Source: Enoplolaimus lenunculus
Lineage: Eukaryota; Nematoda; Enoplea; Enoplida; Thoracostomopsidae
Assembly: GCA_030248215.1 (NCBI GenBank)
Contig: JASANG010002908.1
Location: forward strand, 124,001-188,000
Direction: 5' to 3'
DNA: 64,000 bases
The first letter of the stretch is position 1, and every line of letters begins with the position of its first letter. Of the stretch, positions 12,000-22,585 are shown in pieces. The translations under genes were made by a program, and so were the position numbers. Under the pieces are notes generated by a model. It was not told the DNA's origin. It worked only from the letters and a program-made list of their open reading frames with translations, and did no database searches.

Positions 12000-12620
12000 C
12001 AATAGTACAAACTAATTAGATTTACTATTTACGTAACACGTCTATATTGCCAAACAAAATATATACGTACGTATTTACTAAATTATAATTGACCTCGTCT
12101 CACATAGAGTTGACTCTGGAAACTCAACGCAAAGCATGTATTATGAAATATTACACAATACACTGTGCATAACTACTATATATACTGACAAATAGATTCA
12201 ATCAAAGATGCCTCTATGTGTTTGAATCAGTATCCATGATACGTAGGGAATGCGATTTACAGACTGTAACGAGTCAAGCTACTTATACGTCGAGCACCTC
12301 ATAATGAAGTGTTCAACTGATTCCTCTTCTACACCACAACATATGCAAGTACTAGAGCTTGAAAGACGCAATAAAAACAAGTGCTTATCTAGTTGACAAT
12401 GTCCGAGCGGTAACACTATGTGTTAATAGTCTAACGCTTTCTACTAAGTAGCAATATAAACCTAGTAGATTTAGAATCTATTTTGTAAAAAAATTCTTTG
12501 CATTGCGACAGGATGCCAATTCTCTCCCACTTTTCGATTTGCGTGTGAGATACACTAATTTTGAATTGTTTTTAATTTGTCTTTGCGATACACCAGTTCC
12601 AATATTTAAATGATTATGAA
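12000..12620. other. upstream of HARS, no gene seen
   Basis: AT-rich intergenic DNA upstream of the HARS start, expected to hold its promoter. I see no TATA-like or other element I would defend. Confidence 0.3.
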
Positions 12621-12639
12621 TAATTTGACGCAAAACCGT

Positions 12640-12742
12640 AATTATTCCGGTTCCTGCATCTATAAATGCAGGAAAAGGAACAGGAACACGAATTAAATCT
12701 TGGCAGGAATTGCGGCCGGGACAGGAATTCCGGTTGAACCCT
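12640..12742 (+). mobile_element. remnant of CCGGTTCC-type MITE
   Basis: ATTCCGGTTCCTGC opens the fragment and GGAATTCCGGTTGAACCCTG closes it, matching the right terminus of the 13834-14242 element. The left terminus is missing. Confidence 0.5.
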
Positions 12743-12799
12743 GCAAATTAACTATCAGCTAGCTATACGTACGATTATCAGTTTTGAAGGCTTATAAAC

Positions 12800-13180
12800 A
12801 ATTTATGAGATTTCTCGTACCCAAAAATCCTTTAGTTCTGAAATTAGATTGCTTGTAACCCTACTAATTATTGAAATACAGTAAAAAGTCCTAATTTAGG
12901 CTTAACCAATTATGCAAATTAGCCTGTGGCTGTAGGTATTAAATGGCTTACACTTTTAAAACCCCAATGCGAGTTTAACACCCCAGGATAATAAGGTTTC
13001 AAACAAAAAAGTTTATTAAAGTCGATCCAGCGGTTCTTCAGATTCTTTTTGGACGGACAGTCGAATGAACGGACGGACAGATGGACGGACGAACGGACAG
13101 ACGGACGGACAGATGGACGGACAGACGGGCGGACATCCACCTTTCGACCCCCAAGTACAAAACCTAAAACGCTTCGCGAA
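12800..13180 (+). repeat. interspersed repeat carrying a GGAC tandem array, copy 1
   Basis: Homologous to 40490-40810 in the same orientation. Shared blocks are CTGAAATTAGATTGCTT, GTAAAAAGTC, TATGCAAATTA / TACGCAAATTA, the GGTTTCAA..AAAAA stretch, CAGCGGTT and the ending CACCTTTCGA. From 13058 to 13136 the unit GGAC/GGACAGAC is tandemly repeated with few interruptions; the 40490 copy has only a few units. Such tails resemble 3' ends of LINE-like or SINE-like repeats, but I see no reverse transcriptase. Confidence 0.65.
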
Positions 13181-13204
13181 ACTCCGAGCTTAGCTCAATA
13201 ACTT

Positions 13205-13826
13205 ATTAACTATTTATTTTCTGACTAATTTTCATGCGCTCCTTTTCTGCTAATTCAGTCCCTATATATCCTCTAATTCGTTAGTTTCTATTTGTCATAT
13301 AAGTATTACATAACTTAGTACCTATCTATTTTCATGTTTTCAAGGTCCTCGTCTACGTTTCTTACTAATTTTTGGTGTTCTTTTGGCTTTCCACTCATCA
13401 CCTCTATTTACTCCAATTTTTACTATAATGCAATCATTTCTATCATATTTATCACTGTCTTGTTCTATGGATACTAATTAATAAATGTGATTTTCAGGGA
13501 TAGCTTAGTAGGTTTCTTGCGCGAACTTGTCAGCATGTGTTGCAATATTAACAGCATATCTTCAGTACAGCAAATAAATAGTAAATTAATTTTAGCATAC
13601 TTTAGATTTTCAGCCAAAGTTAGCGTTCTTTCAAATTTGTCAAAAACCGTTGATTGTTAGCTCGACACAAACAGGGAAATTTACGTATTTGTTTGTTGGT
13701 ATTATTCGTCATTAAAACAAGCTGAACGGGGTGTCCAGAGCGAAGTAAACTGTTGATTTTCAAAATTAAAGAGAATCCACACCATACCCCACTTCGGATC
13801 CGTCGAAAATCTCCGTTCTTGACCAG
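13205..13826 (+). repeat. interspersed repeat, copy 2 (paired with 2140-3035)
   Basis: Diverged, shorter copy of the 2140-3035 repeat. It carries TTTTCTGACTAATTTTC, ATTTTCATGTTTTCAAGG, TTTCTTACTAATTTTTGG and the closing CTTCGGATCCGTCGAAAATC. It ends directly against the hAT-like MITE at 13834. Confidence 0.5.
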
Positions 13827-13833
13827 TGTAAGC

Positions 13834-14242
13834 CAGGGTGCAACCGGAATTCCGGTTCCGGTTCCGGTTCCGGCATTTTTTCACCTTCCGGTTCCGGTTG
13901 CGGTAAATTTTTACCTGATTTAAAATTTCCGGTGTTATAATTTGGCCGTTTTTTTAACTTTGCTAATCTTTAAGAATCTCTTTAGAAAGCCACTTGTATT
14001 CCGAATATAAGCCATTGATGGTGGATTTCACTTCAGTCGACGACGAAAATCTAAAATACAACAAATAAAATAAATATCTATGTTCGACTAAGGTTATTTC
14101 ACAAATAATAGAGCAAAAAATAAGATTAAAACGAAATTTTTGGTGAAATGCATTTTTCACTTTCCGGTTCCGGTTCCGGTTCCGGTAAAATTTTCAAATT
14201 CCGGTTCCGGTTCCGGTAAATTGTAATTCCGGTTGCACCCTG
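13834..14242 (+). mobile_element. hAT-like MITE with CCGGTTCC-rich ends and perfect target duplication
   Basis: The 409-bp element is bounded by CAGGGTGCAACCGGAATT and its inverted copy AATTCCGGTTGCACCCTG. It is flanked by a perfect 8-bp target duplication, GTGTAAGC, at 13826-13833 and 14243-14250. CAGGG ends with 8-bp duplications are characteristic of hAT transposons. The subterminal DNA is tandem CCGGTT. The middle (~13950-14130) is AT-rich and unlike the ends. No transposase is encoded, so it needs a source in trans. Confidence 0.88.
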
Positions 14243-14244
14243 GT

Positions 14245-14513
14245 GTAAGCATGTGAGACATGCTTGTCCTAGTGCATATGCAATAAATGCAATGCGCATT
14301 GTGTTGTATGCTTACTGGCAGCAATAGTCGGCGAAAAATGCAGTTGGAGAGGCGGGCTACGAGGCGCAGTGGTAGAGTGCTCGCTTAAGGATCCATAGGC
14401 TGAGAGTTCGATCCCCGCTCTAGCCCGCTTTTCCAGCTGCTTGGTAGAAAGGTCTGATGTCCTGGTTCCTACCTCGACTGACAACAGTATAGACCTTACA
14501 TGCTCTACCTCCA
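14245..14513 (+). mobile_element. tRNA-derived SINE, plus-strand copy
   Basis: The copy opens with GTAAGCATGTGAGACATGC. It contains a 77-nt tRNA-like segment (14352-14428) whose 7-bp ends GCGGGCT/AGCCCGC pair perfectly. A Pol III A box (GGCGCAGTGGTAGAG) and B box (AGTTCGATCCC) are present. The body continues through CCAGCTGCTTGGTAG and GGTTCCTACCTCGACTGACA. The anticodon and T arms do not fold canonically, so this is a SINE head and not a tRNA gene. A minus-strand copy at 36512-36792 shares head, tRNA region and body. Confidence 0.75.
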
Positions 14514-14913
14514 ATTAAAAGCCTTTATTTCGTGGGAACTGGAAATTACGTATAACTAATCCTGTAATCACCATATATACTATTCGTCAAATCGGGTATG
14601 CGCCTATGAAATTATTTCTTCGGCGTGGTTCGCTGCAAAACTTGAAATCAGAATTAGTGTCAACTTTCAAGATCTGTTCTAACGTGCAAGTTTTTGTAGG
14701 AAAAACTTGCGTTTGCAAATTCCACGTGCAAGTTTGGGTAGAAAACAGGTTTAAAGTTCTGGCACCCGCAAATTATTCACTGGAATATATGCTTAAATTT
14801 AATTGGCGCGTGTGAACATAACTGCAAGTAGCGTGAATTTCTTGTTTTCAATTAACGCAAGAAGCTTGAATCAATACAAATATTAAACGCGTTTGATATT
14901 TCACAGTCTGTAA

Positions 14914-15060
14914 GCATGATACATCGTTGTCCGATATGTGCGTAGCACATGTAATATATACCTACGTAATGCAGCGCACTGTCTGTATGGTAGTCGGCTT
15001 TGCGCAATGGTAAAGTGTTCCGCTTGAACAAGGTATCTTTGACATTTGTAAGCACTGAAT
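14914..15060 (+). mobile_element. decayed SINE head
   Basis: CTGTAAGCATGATACATCG, then GCAGCGCACTGTCTG and GGCTTTGCGCAATGGTAAAG (A-box-like), follow the order of the intact SINE copies. The B box and body are lost. Confidence 0.5.
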
Positions 15061-15289
15061 ATAAATTGTATTGGTATGAGAGCGTTTTGAAGTAAAAAAT
15101 CCCTGAGAAAACCCTTCTTTACTCGTTGAGGTTTCTTGTAGCTGCAAATTTTCATTTTTATTTTAACATACTTTCGTGAGAATGCACTAGCTATTTCATT
15201 AACAACGTTAGCTCTGTACATTCCGCATTAAAGCAAGGGCCAATGTTATTTTGAAGTGTAAACAGAAGTATAAAAAATTCTTAACAATA

Positions 15290-15350
15290 CCTAAGCCTGA
15301 TAGGTATATGCCTAAAACTAAGACTAAGGATATGCAAAACAACTAGTGTA
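15290..15350 (+). repeat. degenerate CCTAAG cluster
   Basis: Several words such as ACCTAAGCCTGA, TGCCTAAAACTAAGAC and ACTAAGGATATGC lie within 60 bp. They match the interior of the GGCC-type MITEs, but no clear termini are seen. Confidence 0.45.
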
Positions 15351-15379
15351 AAGCTAAAGTTTACTCTAATCAATCATCC

Positions 15380-15594
15380 ACACGGCTGTCCGGCTGTTCA
15401 GGTAGTCCTGGTGTACCGATTTCCCGGCTGTCCCACTGTCCCACTGTCCCACTGTTCCGGTTGTCTCACTGTCCAGTTGGTCCCAACTATCACTATCTCC
15501 ATGCTGTCACGACTGTTACGCTGCTACGTTCAGCGCTGCACTCCGGCTTGTTGTTGTCTCGAGACAGCGGACGGCCCTATAAGCGTAACATGGA
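15380..15594 (+). mobile_element. CTGTCCC-type element, right half
   Basis: A run of CTGTCC / CTGTCCCA units at about 15380-15480 is followed by the family right end CGGCCCTATAAGCGTAAC and ATGGACC. The same right end closes the elements at 16418, 33791, 52936 and 61731. The left terminus is not found. Confidence 0.6.
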
Positions 15595-16099
15595 CCGTGA
15601 AATTTGTAAACTTGCACGTCATGGCCTTTTTGTTTAGTTTCACAATAAGAAAGGCATTTTAAAATTTCAACATCTGAAACACAAAATAGTAACAACGGCA
15701 ATACCGAGAATATGGTTAACAAGAATACAGAATTTAACGCTGGAACGCTATAATAAGCAATATCTTTACAAATCACATTGAAATTGAGTTTGGCTTCTTT
15801 CTCTTTCTGGTCGATTGATTCTTTCATTGGTGCACCCACGCTCATGTAGTGCCTGTTTTTGGACCAGCAGCCTCACTCATGGTCTAGATTACCAGTACAG
15901 CATGTGCGGAGGTTAAAAAAAGTGTACATGATAGAATTATAAATTGAAATTTTACGAAATTTGTTATAGATATGAATGCTGCGTAAAAGTCAATGCACAG
16001 TATGGAGCATTCAGATAACGTAAAGCAGAAGTCGCTCGTAATCCAGTCGCTAATTCATTTCAATATTTGAGTCCTTTTACACTTTGTGAATTTTCTGCA

Positions 16100-16418
16100 A
16101 AGATATAGTGAAAACAAAGATCGAGGCTGTCTTGTGTGACCCAGGTAAAACAAGGACTCGAAGCTGTTCCAGCTGTTCGACCGACCTGACGAAACCATAT
16201 GCATGAGACTGTCTCGCGACTTACTCGGCAAGTTTTTCTGGCCAGCCTGGAAAACATATTCACGAGACTGACCCTTCTGGCCAAGCAGATTACGGACAGC
16301 TTCAATCACAAAGTAGGTTTTGACAGAGGTTATTACAGCTGCACTCCAATCCATTTCCTGTCCCGTGGGTAAACGAAAGGCCCCTTAATAGAGTAAGTAA
16401 CATTGACCCTAAAAATTG
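16100..16418 (+). mobile_element. CTGTCC-type element with family right end
   Basis: It contains GACCCAGGTAAAACAAGGAC and CTCGAAGCTGTTCCAGCTGT, the same unit as the 33060-33735 minisatellite. It then has the subterminal block GTCCCGTGGGTAAACG and the terminus GGCCCCTTAATAGAG..TAACATTGACC. The left end is not resolved. Confidence 0.55.
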
Positions 16419-16494
16419 TCAAATTATTAACGGACCTTATTTACACTCCTGCAGGAAAACGATCCGGCCGTGTTCTATATATTCCAGCTATTCT

Positions 16495-16640
16495 AACATA
16501 TATGCGCACTGCGTAGTGCAAAATCTCTACAAGATGCGAGAGCCCCCTCGGGCTCGAGCATAAAGCTCCTATAGCTCAGTGGTCATCGTAAAACGCATCC
16601 CAACCGAGTGACTGGCGATCGAATCTTATATTGAAATACA
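16495..16640 (+). mobile_element. decayed tRNA-derived SINE
   Basis: CCTATAGCTCAGTGGTCAT is a good A-box context and GGCGATCGAATCTTA a B-box-like word 45 bp downstream. The preceding ATGCGCACTGCGTAGTGC resembles the SINE head. It does not fold as a tRNA. Confidence 0.5.
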
Positions 16641-16904
16641 CCTCATAAAATTGAAAATAGAAAAGACTAAAACATTGATGACTTGAGTAGTCAAGTACCT
16701 GTCGAAAATAAAACGCTATTTTAACGTGTTGTGACAACTCTGTTCATTAACAAGGCTTTGAGAAACGCTTTTTGCTTTATAAACATTTGTTATGAAGTTC
16801 TAACTTTAGTGAAATTGCGATGGCTCTAACTTTTATTTTTCTCCGTCGGGTGCTGGACAGTAATCAGACTTGTTAGAAATCGTGATATTCGGAGCCAAGC
16901 AATG

Positions 16905-17346
16905 GAAATCATAGATGGGGGACTGATATTTATTTGGTCTCTCCAGAGGGTACCCACTTGTTATTCGGTTACGGACTGTTTTATTTTTAACCCACGCTCC
17001 GGCACCCTTCGTTACTGGTATATATCCATTACTGCAATTAATATCCGTTGAATTAAACGTTTATTTGTCTTGCGTCAATAGCTTGAGCGATAATGCAAGG
17101 TTATATATACTTAGGAATGTACTTTCAAAAGTTAAATACGTTTTAATGTTTCGAACTCAAATTATTTGGTCCTGGAGTCATTTCTGTGCTACAATTAGGA
17201 ATAATTGACGTTTATGGACTCCAATCAGTGTTTAGAGACTCTATCCGCTTATACGGACTCTTATTAGGGATGCGGACTTCTATTGACTGGGACTCAAAAT
17301 GGGGACCCCCTCTTATTACCTCCCTCTTATTCGGGTCACTACAATA
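16905..17346 (-). mobile_element. TACTGTAG-type TIR element, copy in reverse orientation
   Basis: Homologous along its length to the reverse complement of 57120-57565. Shared blocks are GATATTTATTTGG, CTCTCCAGAGGGTACC, AGCTTGAGCGATAATGCAAG, ATACTTAGGAATGTA and TATACGGACTC..ATTAGGGATGCGGAC. The right terminus TTCGGGTCACTACAATA is intact; the left terminus has decayed. Confidence 0.75.
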
Positions 17347-17349
17347 ATT

Positions 17350-17681
17350 AATAAATTAGTCATTTGATTTTCCCAATATCAGTTTTTCAATTGACAACCA
17401 TCCATCCACGTTTTTGCGCTTGCAGAAGCATTCGTACATCATTTTCAGTTTTTCCGTTTGACACATATGCCGGGAGTGTTAGGTAAGATATAAATTGTTC
17501 AAATGGGACATATTGATTTAGGTGTAAATCAATGAAATTTGGAACATCTTATATTAAATAAAGCAAATTGTTTTGTACATTTAGTTTAGCTCAAGGAAAG
17601 TGTATATATTTTAAATCATTTGTACCGAAGTTACAAGTTTATATTTGAGCAAGATAATAAAGATGATTTAATTTTAACCAC
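17350..17681. other. 3' flank of the fucosyltransferase gene
   Basis: AT-rich. No further gene or element is recognised between the TIR element and the fucosyltransferase stop codon. Confidence 0.3.
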
Positions 17682-20600
17682 TTATACAGGTATCCAGCCT
17701 GGCCATATGTATCCGGCTAGGTTTTGGTTTGCCTGAGACGATAAAGGAGGTTTAAACTGACGACGTTCATATATAACTGTTCGATTCAGCAACCATCCTG
17801 CCCACCAGCCGAATGTACCAGTGCTTATGATCAATCCGTCGCACTGTTGGAGAATGCAAAAGTCGACGCCAACTGAGTGAATATGTTTTTGCGTAAGAAC
17901 GTTGTGTTTTGTAGACGCGTATTTTGAATTCCAAGCAGGATCATCTCCTACCAAAATATACACAACAGTTTTATTGCGATTCAAATTCAAAAATCGCATC
18001 AACGCTGATTGATGGTCAGAAGTGTTCGCCAACGTTTTATGATAGTACTCAATTGCTTGGTCGAGGTATTCTTCCGTTGCTGGAATACGAACTTTTCCGG
18101 AAACAAAATCACCACGACGAGCGTGGATGCCGACCAAATGCAATTGTGGATCATTTACGTGCAAATGCTTCGCGGACAGCAAGTGTTCAATTATTTGTTT
18201 TGAATCTTTTGTGTACTGTTGCTGAAATACCACGTCCTGATATAACACATCCTATTGGATGTTGTTTAATATTGTATCACGATAATTTTTAAGCAGACAA
18301 TTCGTCGACCGACAGCTAGTAATCTGAAATTTCATTGACTAGACAATCGTCGCCCATCATTACGTCTAAGCTTAGGCTTAGGATTACGATTATGCTTATG
18401 ATGAGACGTATTAATAGGCTTTATTACACTGTTGGGCGACAAGTTGTCGGACGACGAATTGCCGTAGATTCGTTTAATATAATTGCTTGTCGTTCGTGAA
18501 AAAATAGCAATACGAAATGTTATATGTATCAATTGATTGAAACATTTCGTTGCAACAGAACATGTGCTGTAAGCGATCCATAGCGTAGGCGGTATTTGAC
18601 ACTTTTTCACGTATCTGTTCGGAATTATAATTTTCGATTATTTTTTGTAGTACATGAATTATAATCTATTTCTGCATTTCAGAGCAAATGGAATATAACA
18701 TTTTATTGAAATACACGTTCAGTCGCTGATACATTGTTTTGCAATGGCGCGGCGTTAAACTAGAAACTGAATCCAAAAGCTAATTTTTTAATTAGTTGGA
18801 CTTTGGAGCTATAACTCGAGCGGTAAGAATCTCGGTCAAGTTTGTTACTACGCAAACTGAAAAATATCGTGCATTGTTTCATCTTGTAAACATGTTGACC
18901 TTTTTGCCATATTCGCATTGCACGTTCGCAAGACACTCCACGGTCCTTGTATCCGAGTTTCCGATAATAATTTGATGTGACTGAGAACTCTTGTTTTCGT
19001 GGAATGGTTCAAAACCAGTAGCAGGTAATGTCAGTGACAAATATTGTGGCGTATAAAAATTTGCTTGCTTTAACCAAATAGTGAAAGTTTTAACGCGAAA
19101 AGGCATGAACAATGTGTTTTTTCGTTATTCTCCGGCCTGCGTTTGCAAAATTGGTTCGATTTTGAAAATTTTTGCATATTTCAGCTTCTCTCATGACCTT
19201 CCCTGATCATAGCATGCCCAAAGTTGAATTTTTTAAATATTCAATTTTTGAAGGTCCATAGGTCCCCAGGTTGCGACCCAAAAAACTTTTGGCAAAAAGT
19301 TTGACAAATTATATACCATTTGATGTAGCGTGCAGACCGGAGTCGAATGAGGTCGAATAACTCATTTGGCGCCGTTCCAAGTCGTTGGCTGTGCGCCAAC
19401 TCCGAAATCTGACAATGACACGTAACTATTAATCGCTCGTTCGACTCAGCTCGGTAAGCTGCATCGAATGAAGTATAATTTGTCAAACTTTGACAAAACT
19501 GTTTTATGACACAAAAGGGACTTTTGGGGGTCAATCGAATTTTCAGAAATTTAAATTTAGGCGTGGAATTATCATGGGAGGTCATGAGAAGCTCAAATAT
19601 GCAAAAATTCTCAAAATCGAACCATTTTTGGGCAAACGCGAGTTGGGAGGGATAACGGAAGACACGCCGTTTCTCACATAAATATGTTTTATGACTAAAA
19701 ACAGTTTGAAAACAGTATTCTGAGCGGTATACACCACCGCATTCCGCTATTAAAGGTTGATGCTAGAGGCTGGGCGGGCTCTTACCTCTCATGAGGATTT
19801 TTAACTACGCATACTCGTAGCAATTGTTAATTACTGTAAATTGTGTACCAATTAAAATTCACATATACAGTTTGCACTTCGGTGTACAAGGCGTCAAAAG
19901 GTGTCTGAGAAGACGTAATTTGTGTATGCTAAAAAGGCCAGATAAAAAACAATTTACTTTGCACGTAAACTCTTTTCTGATATCTTCTGCTATTTTAAGC
20001 CAATATTCGTACGATTGTAAATATCGCGAAATCAGCACAGTGTTGTTGCACGCAACGCGTTTTAAGCTGGTAATTAAGTCTTGATCAGGTCTACAACAAA
20101 ACCGCTCTTTTATATTCAAAACGCCGTCGGAAAGCAGTTTTTGGCACAACGATTTGTTGTAATGAAAACCCTAAATTGTTAAAATATGTATTGCTCAGGA
20201 AGGCACATATTATATACAGACCGCCACCAAACGCAAATCCGGTAGGGAAACACCTTAAACAAAACCTTCGTAAACACTGTGTAGAAGTTGTTACATGCAT
20301 TATTCCTCAGTCATTGCAACCACTTGCAATTAATAGCCTATGCTATTTTGAAACCACAGATTAGCACTATATAATAGTTTCGCTATTTCTGATATGCCAG
20401 ATTACGACAAATCAGCAACTGGATCTTGTACGATTCGTGCCACAGGGTTTCTTAGGCTTAGTTTTTAAAAAAAGTTTCCGTAAGCGTAAAGCCGAAGCCT
20501 AAAAATAAGTCTATCCGAAGCCTAAGTTATAACCTTGAATGCTGGAAATGTTTCTATAATGGTATATACATGCAAGACAGTGGCTGGGTTTCCAAAACCC

Positions 20601-22217
20601 TACTTACGTACAACTCAGAACTTAAGTACGTGCTAAGTAATTACTTAACTATGTTGTCGTTTTTAAAACCGTACTTATAAGTAAATACCTAAGTCGCTGA
20701 CTAAATTTGATATATTACAAGTAACCGTTGTGCCATACTAACCTTGGTTTAATTGAAATTGTAGACGCATGGAATCTGTTTTATAAAGCGAATCTAGTAC
20801 TTCCTAGTTATGACAATAGCTCGCATAGGCGTTTGTTTGTTTTTGCTCAAAAAGTTAAGTATTTACTGAAGTCGGTGACTTAAATAATTAAGCATTTCTT
20901 AACTGAATACTAATGACACAGATTCAAGTAGAAAAAAATTCTAAACAAAAGAAAAATATTGTTAATCACGTATCCTCGGTAAATAATACGAATAATTGCA
21001 CCAAGATTTTGGTTGAATAGGACCAAATTAGTTGCAATGCCCATACTCTTTTTTTCTAATACCGCCATGTCACCATAGTATTAAGAAAAACGCATAAATA
21101 TCAAAACGTGAAACCTTTAGGTCGAAAGTTGAAATCATTTGTTCTATATCAGATGGTTTTTGTGGACATATCACCGGAATGCGGCCGGAAAATTTGGCCA
21201 AGCCAAGTGTAGCAGCATATATAAACATTTGATTCCCTGAAAACAAATCCCTAAAGCCACATTTTGACGCATATAAGGGATGGCGTCCAATTTACATTTC
21301 TGATGCATTATCAATAAAACGTGCCACAAGAAGGTATTCTTTTTGTAGATTATTTAGTTCAGTTCTTAGATCAATCACACTAAGTTTATGCCAGTTTCCA
21401 ATTTTACTTAATTCAGGAGGCTCAAGCGCTAAGTTTGCCAAAACTTGCTATAATTCTAAATAATTTTATTTATGCACCATTTTTTGACAACACATTTCTA
21501 ATGCTACTCAACCACAGTAAAATAATACTGGTTGATGTTGTCTGGGCAAATTCATTAGATTGTCGAAGTCTCATTGTGTCTACAACAAAAACCGATTTCA
21601 CATACTAACATTACAGAATGCGAGACAAAGTTACTATACTCACAGCGGTATCACGACAATTTGTCGCCCGACAACTGGTAAATCTTGTTGTTACGACAAT
21701 TTGTTGTCTATTATTATGCTTTTAGTCTAGTAGGCTTCAGCTTAAAATTACGCTTAAAATTTTGCCTTGGCTTAAAAGGATTAAACTATACGAGTCTATC
21801 TAGCAGCAATATGTGTTTATATACGAAGATAATACCTATTTACCTAATCGACCAGTAGGCTTCGCAACAATATAACATTTTGCAGAATTATTCTGTGGAG
21901 AGAAAGATGCATTTGGTGTTGAATTTAGCATCGCTTGCCAGTTGAATGTTGTAGTTTCCATACCAGTTTGGTAAATGTTCTCAGCTGCTGTAGACTTGGT
22001 TAGCATATCGTTTACTTGTTTCAGTAAATTTTTGGCAACATTTCCATTTGTTATTCTACGTTTCAATGTATTATTTCCCATGGCAGGCGAAAGGTATATA
22101 TTCAGTTTTTGGCGAAATAGATTTATAATTTTCGCAGGCATTAACCCAAACATTGCGAACTGTACTAACGTCAGAACAAATGTTGTTGCGATGAACAGTG
22201 ATACAAGTCGTTGATTG
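17682..22217 (-). CDS. GT11-family alpha-1,2-fucosyltransferase (four exons placed)
   Basis: Enzymes of this family add fucose from GDP-fucose in alpha-1,2 linkage to glycans in the Golgi lumen. Exons in transcription order are 22217-21844, 21236-21115, 20170-19958 and 18236-17682 (stop TAA). Phases agree and give about 420 residues. Exon 1 starts with a hydrophobic run (LVSLFIATTFVLTLVQFAMF), fitting a type II signal anchor, then a stem and CYIVAKPTGRL. The split glycine then joins exon 2 GNQMFIYAATLGLAKFSG, the family's first conserved block. Exon 3 holds LISRYLQSYEYWLKIAED. Exon 4 carries the nucleotide-binding HARRGDF (family HxRRGD), ILVGDDPAWN and STGTFGWWAGWL. No in-frame ATG precedes the anchor inside exon 1, so the start codon probably lies in an unplaced upstream exon; the first internal Met would delete most of the anchor. 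The donor after exon 2 (GTTTCA) is weak. Confidence 0.88.
18290..18475 (+). mobile_element. element with GTCG-rich ends and TTAGGC core, in fucosyltransferase intron 3
   Basis: The ends carry ACAATTCGTCGACCGACA and TTGTCGGACGACGAATTG, an imperfect inverted pair. The centre contains CTAAGCTTAGGCTTAGGATT. A related piece with ACAATTTGTCGCCCGACAA lies at 21655-21790 in intron 1. It is short and non-coding. Confidence 0.55.
19130..19660. mobile_element. long-TIR element in fucosyltransferase intron 3
   Basis: The left arm (about 19135-19205) has TGCGTTTGCAAAATTGGTTC, then GATTTTGAAAATTTTTGC and CTCATGACCTT. The right arm (about 19575-19640) has these as reverse complement: AGGTCATGAGAAGCTC, GCAAAAATTCTCAAAATCGA and GGGCAAACGCGAG. 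The middle also pairs (GTTTGACAAATTATA with TATAATTTGTCAAAC), so the 530 bp could fold into one large imperfect hairpin. No ORF of note. Confidence 0.7.
20440..20530 (+). repeat. TTAGGC/CCTAAG inverted pair in intron 2
   Basis: TTTCTTAGGCTTAG is followed after 40 bp by GCCGAAGCCTAAAAATAAG and CCGAAGCCTAAG, giving a short hairpin made of the telomere-like word. Confidence 0.5.
20579..20925 (+). mobile_element. CTTAAGTA-type MITE, copy 1
   Basis: The left terminus is AGTGGCTGGGTTTCC. The interior is rich in TACTTAAGT and GCTAAGTAATTACTTAAC and shares TTTTAAAACCGTACTTA, TAAGTCGCTGA and TTGTAGACGCA with the copy at 53990-54338. The right terminus is lost. It lies in intron 2 of the fucosyltransferase gene. 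Confidence 0.75.
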
Positions 22218-22389
22218 CTAAAATTGTGACACTACTGGTAAAGAAAACAACAGGTAGAAATCTGAGGCAAAAACCGCAGGAGGTGTACAATTCGTAAGCC
22301 TCTGTTGAAACAAATCTGTGCAATTTAAGCTTTCATAGTTGCCTTTAAGTTAAAACTCAAATCGTTGAAGAGCACAACTTCGTTAAGGA

Positions 22390-22470
22390 CGCAAAATTTC
22401 GCTACCGAAATTTCCGGATCCTCCGGCAAAGTGTCCAGTGTAGCCGGAGACTGATTTCCGGTTATATATT
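22390..22470 (+). mobile_element. fragment of CCGGAG-type MITE
   Basis: GCTACCGAAATTTCCGGA, CTCCGGCAAAGTGTCC and GCCGGAGACTGATTTCCGG match the right end of the element at 3228-3570. Confidence 0.5.
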
Positions 22471-22585
22471 GAACACGTGTTATTCACGCTCACCAAAAAC
22501 AATAGATGATGCTGTTACATGTATCACCGCGAATATGGTGCTAATTACGTTTTATAATTAGGTATTCGGTAACCTACCATTTGTA

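Noticed and set aside
14352-14428. Possible tRNA gene
   Set aside because: The acceptor stem and A/B boxes are good, but spacing before the D arm is too long and the anticodon and T stems do not pair; a second copy with flanking body shows it is a SINE.
17924-18292. Plus-strand frame of 122 codons
   Set aside because: Antisense shadow of the fucosyltransferase exon 4.
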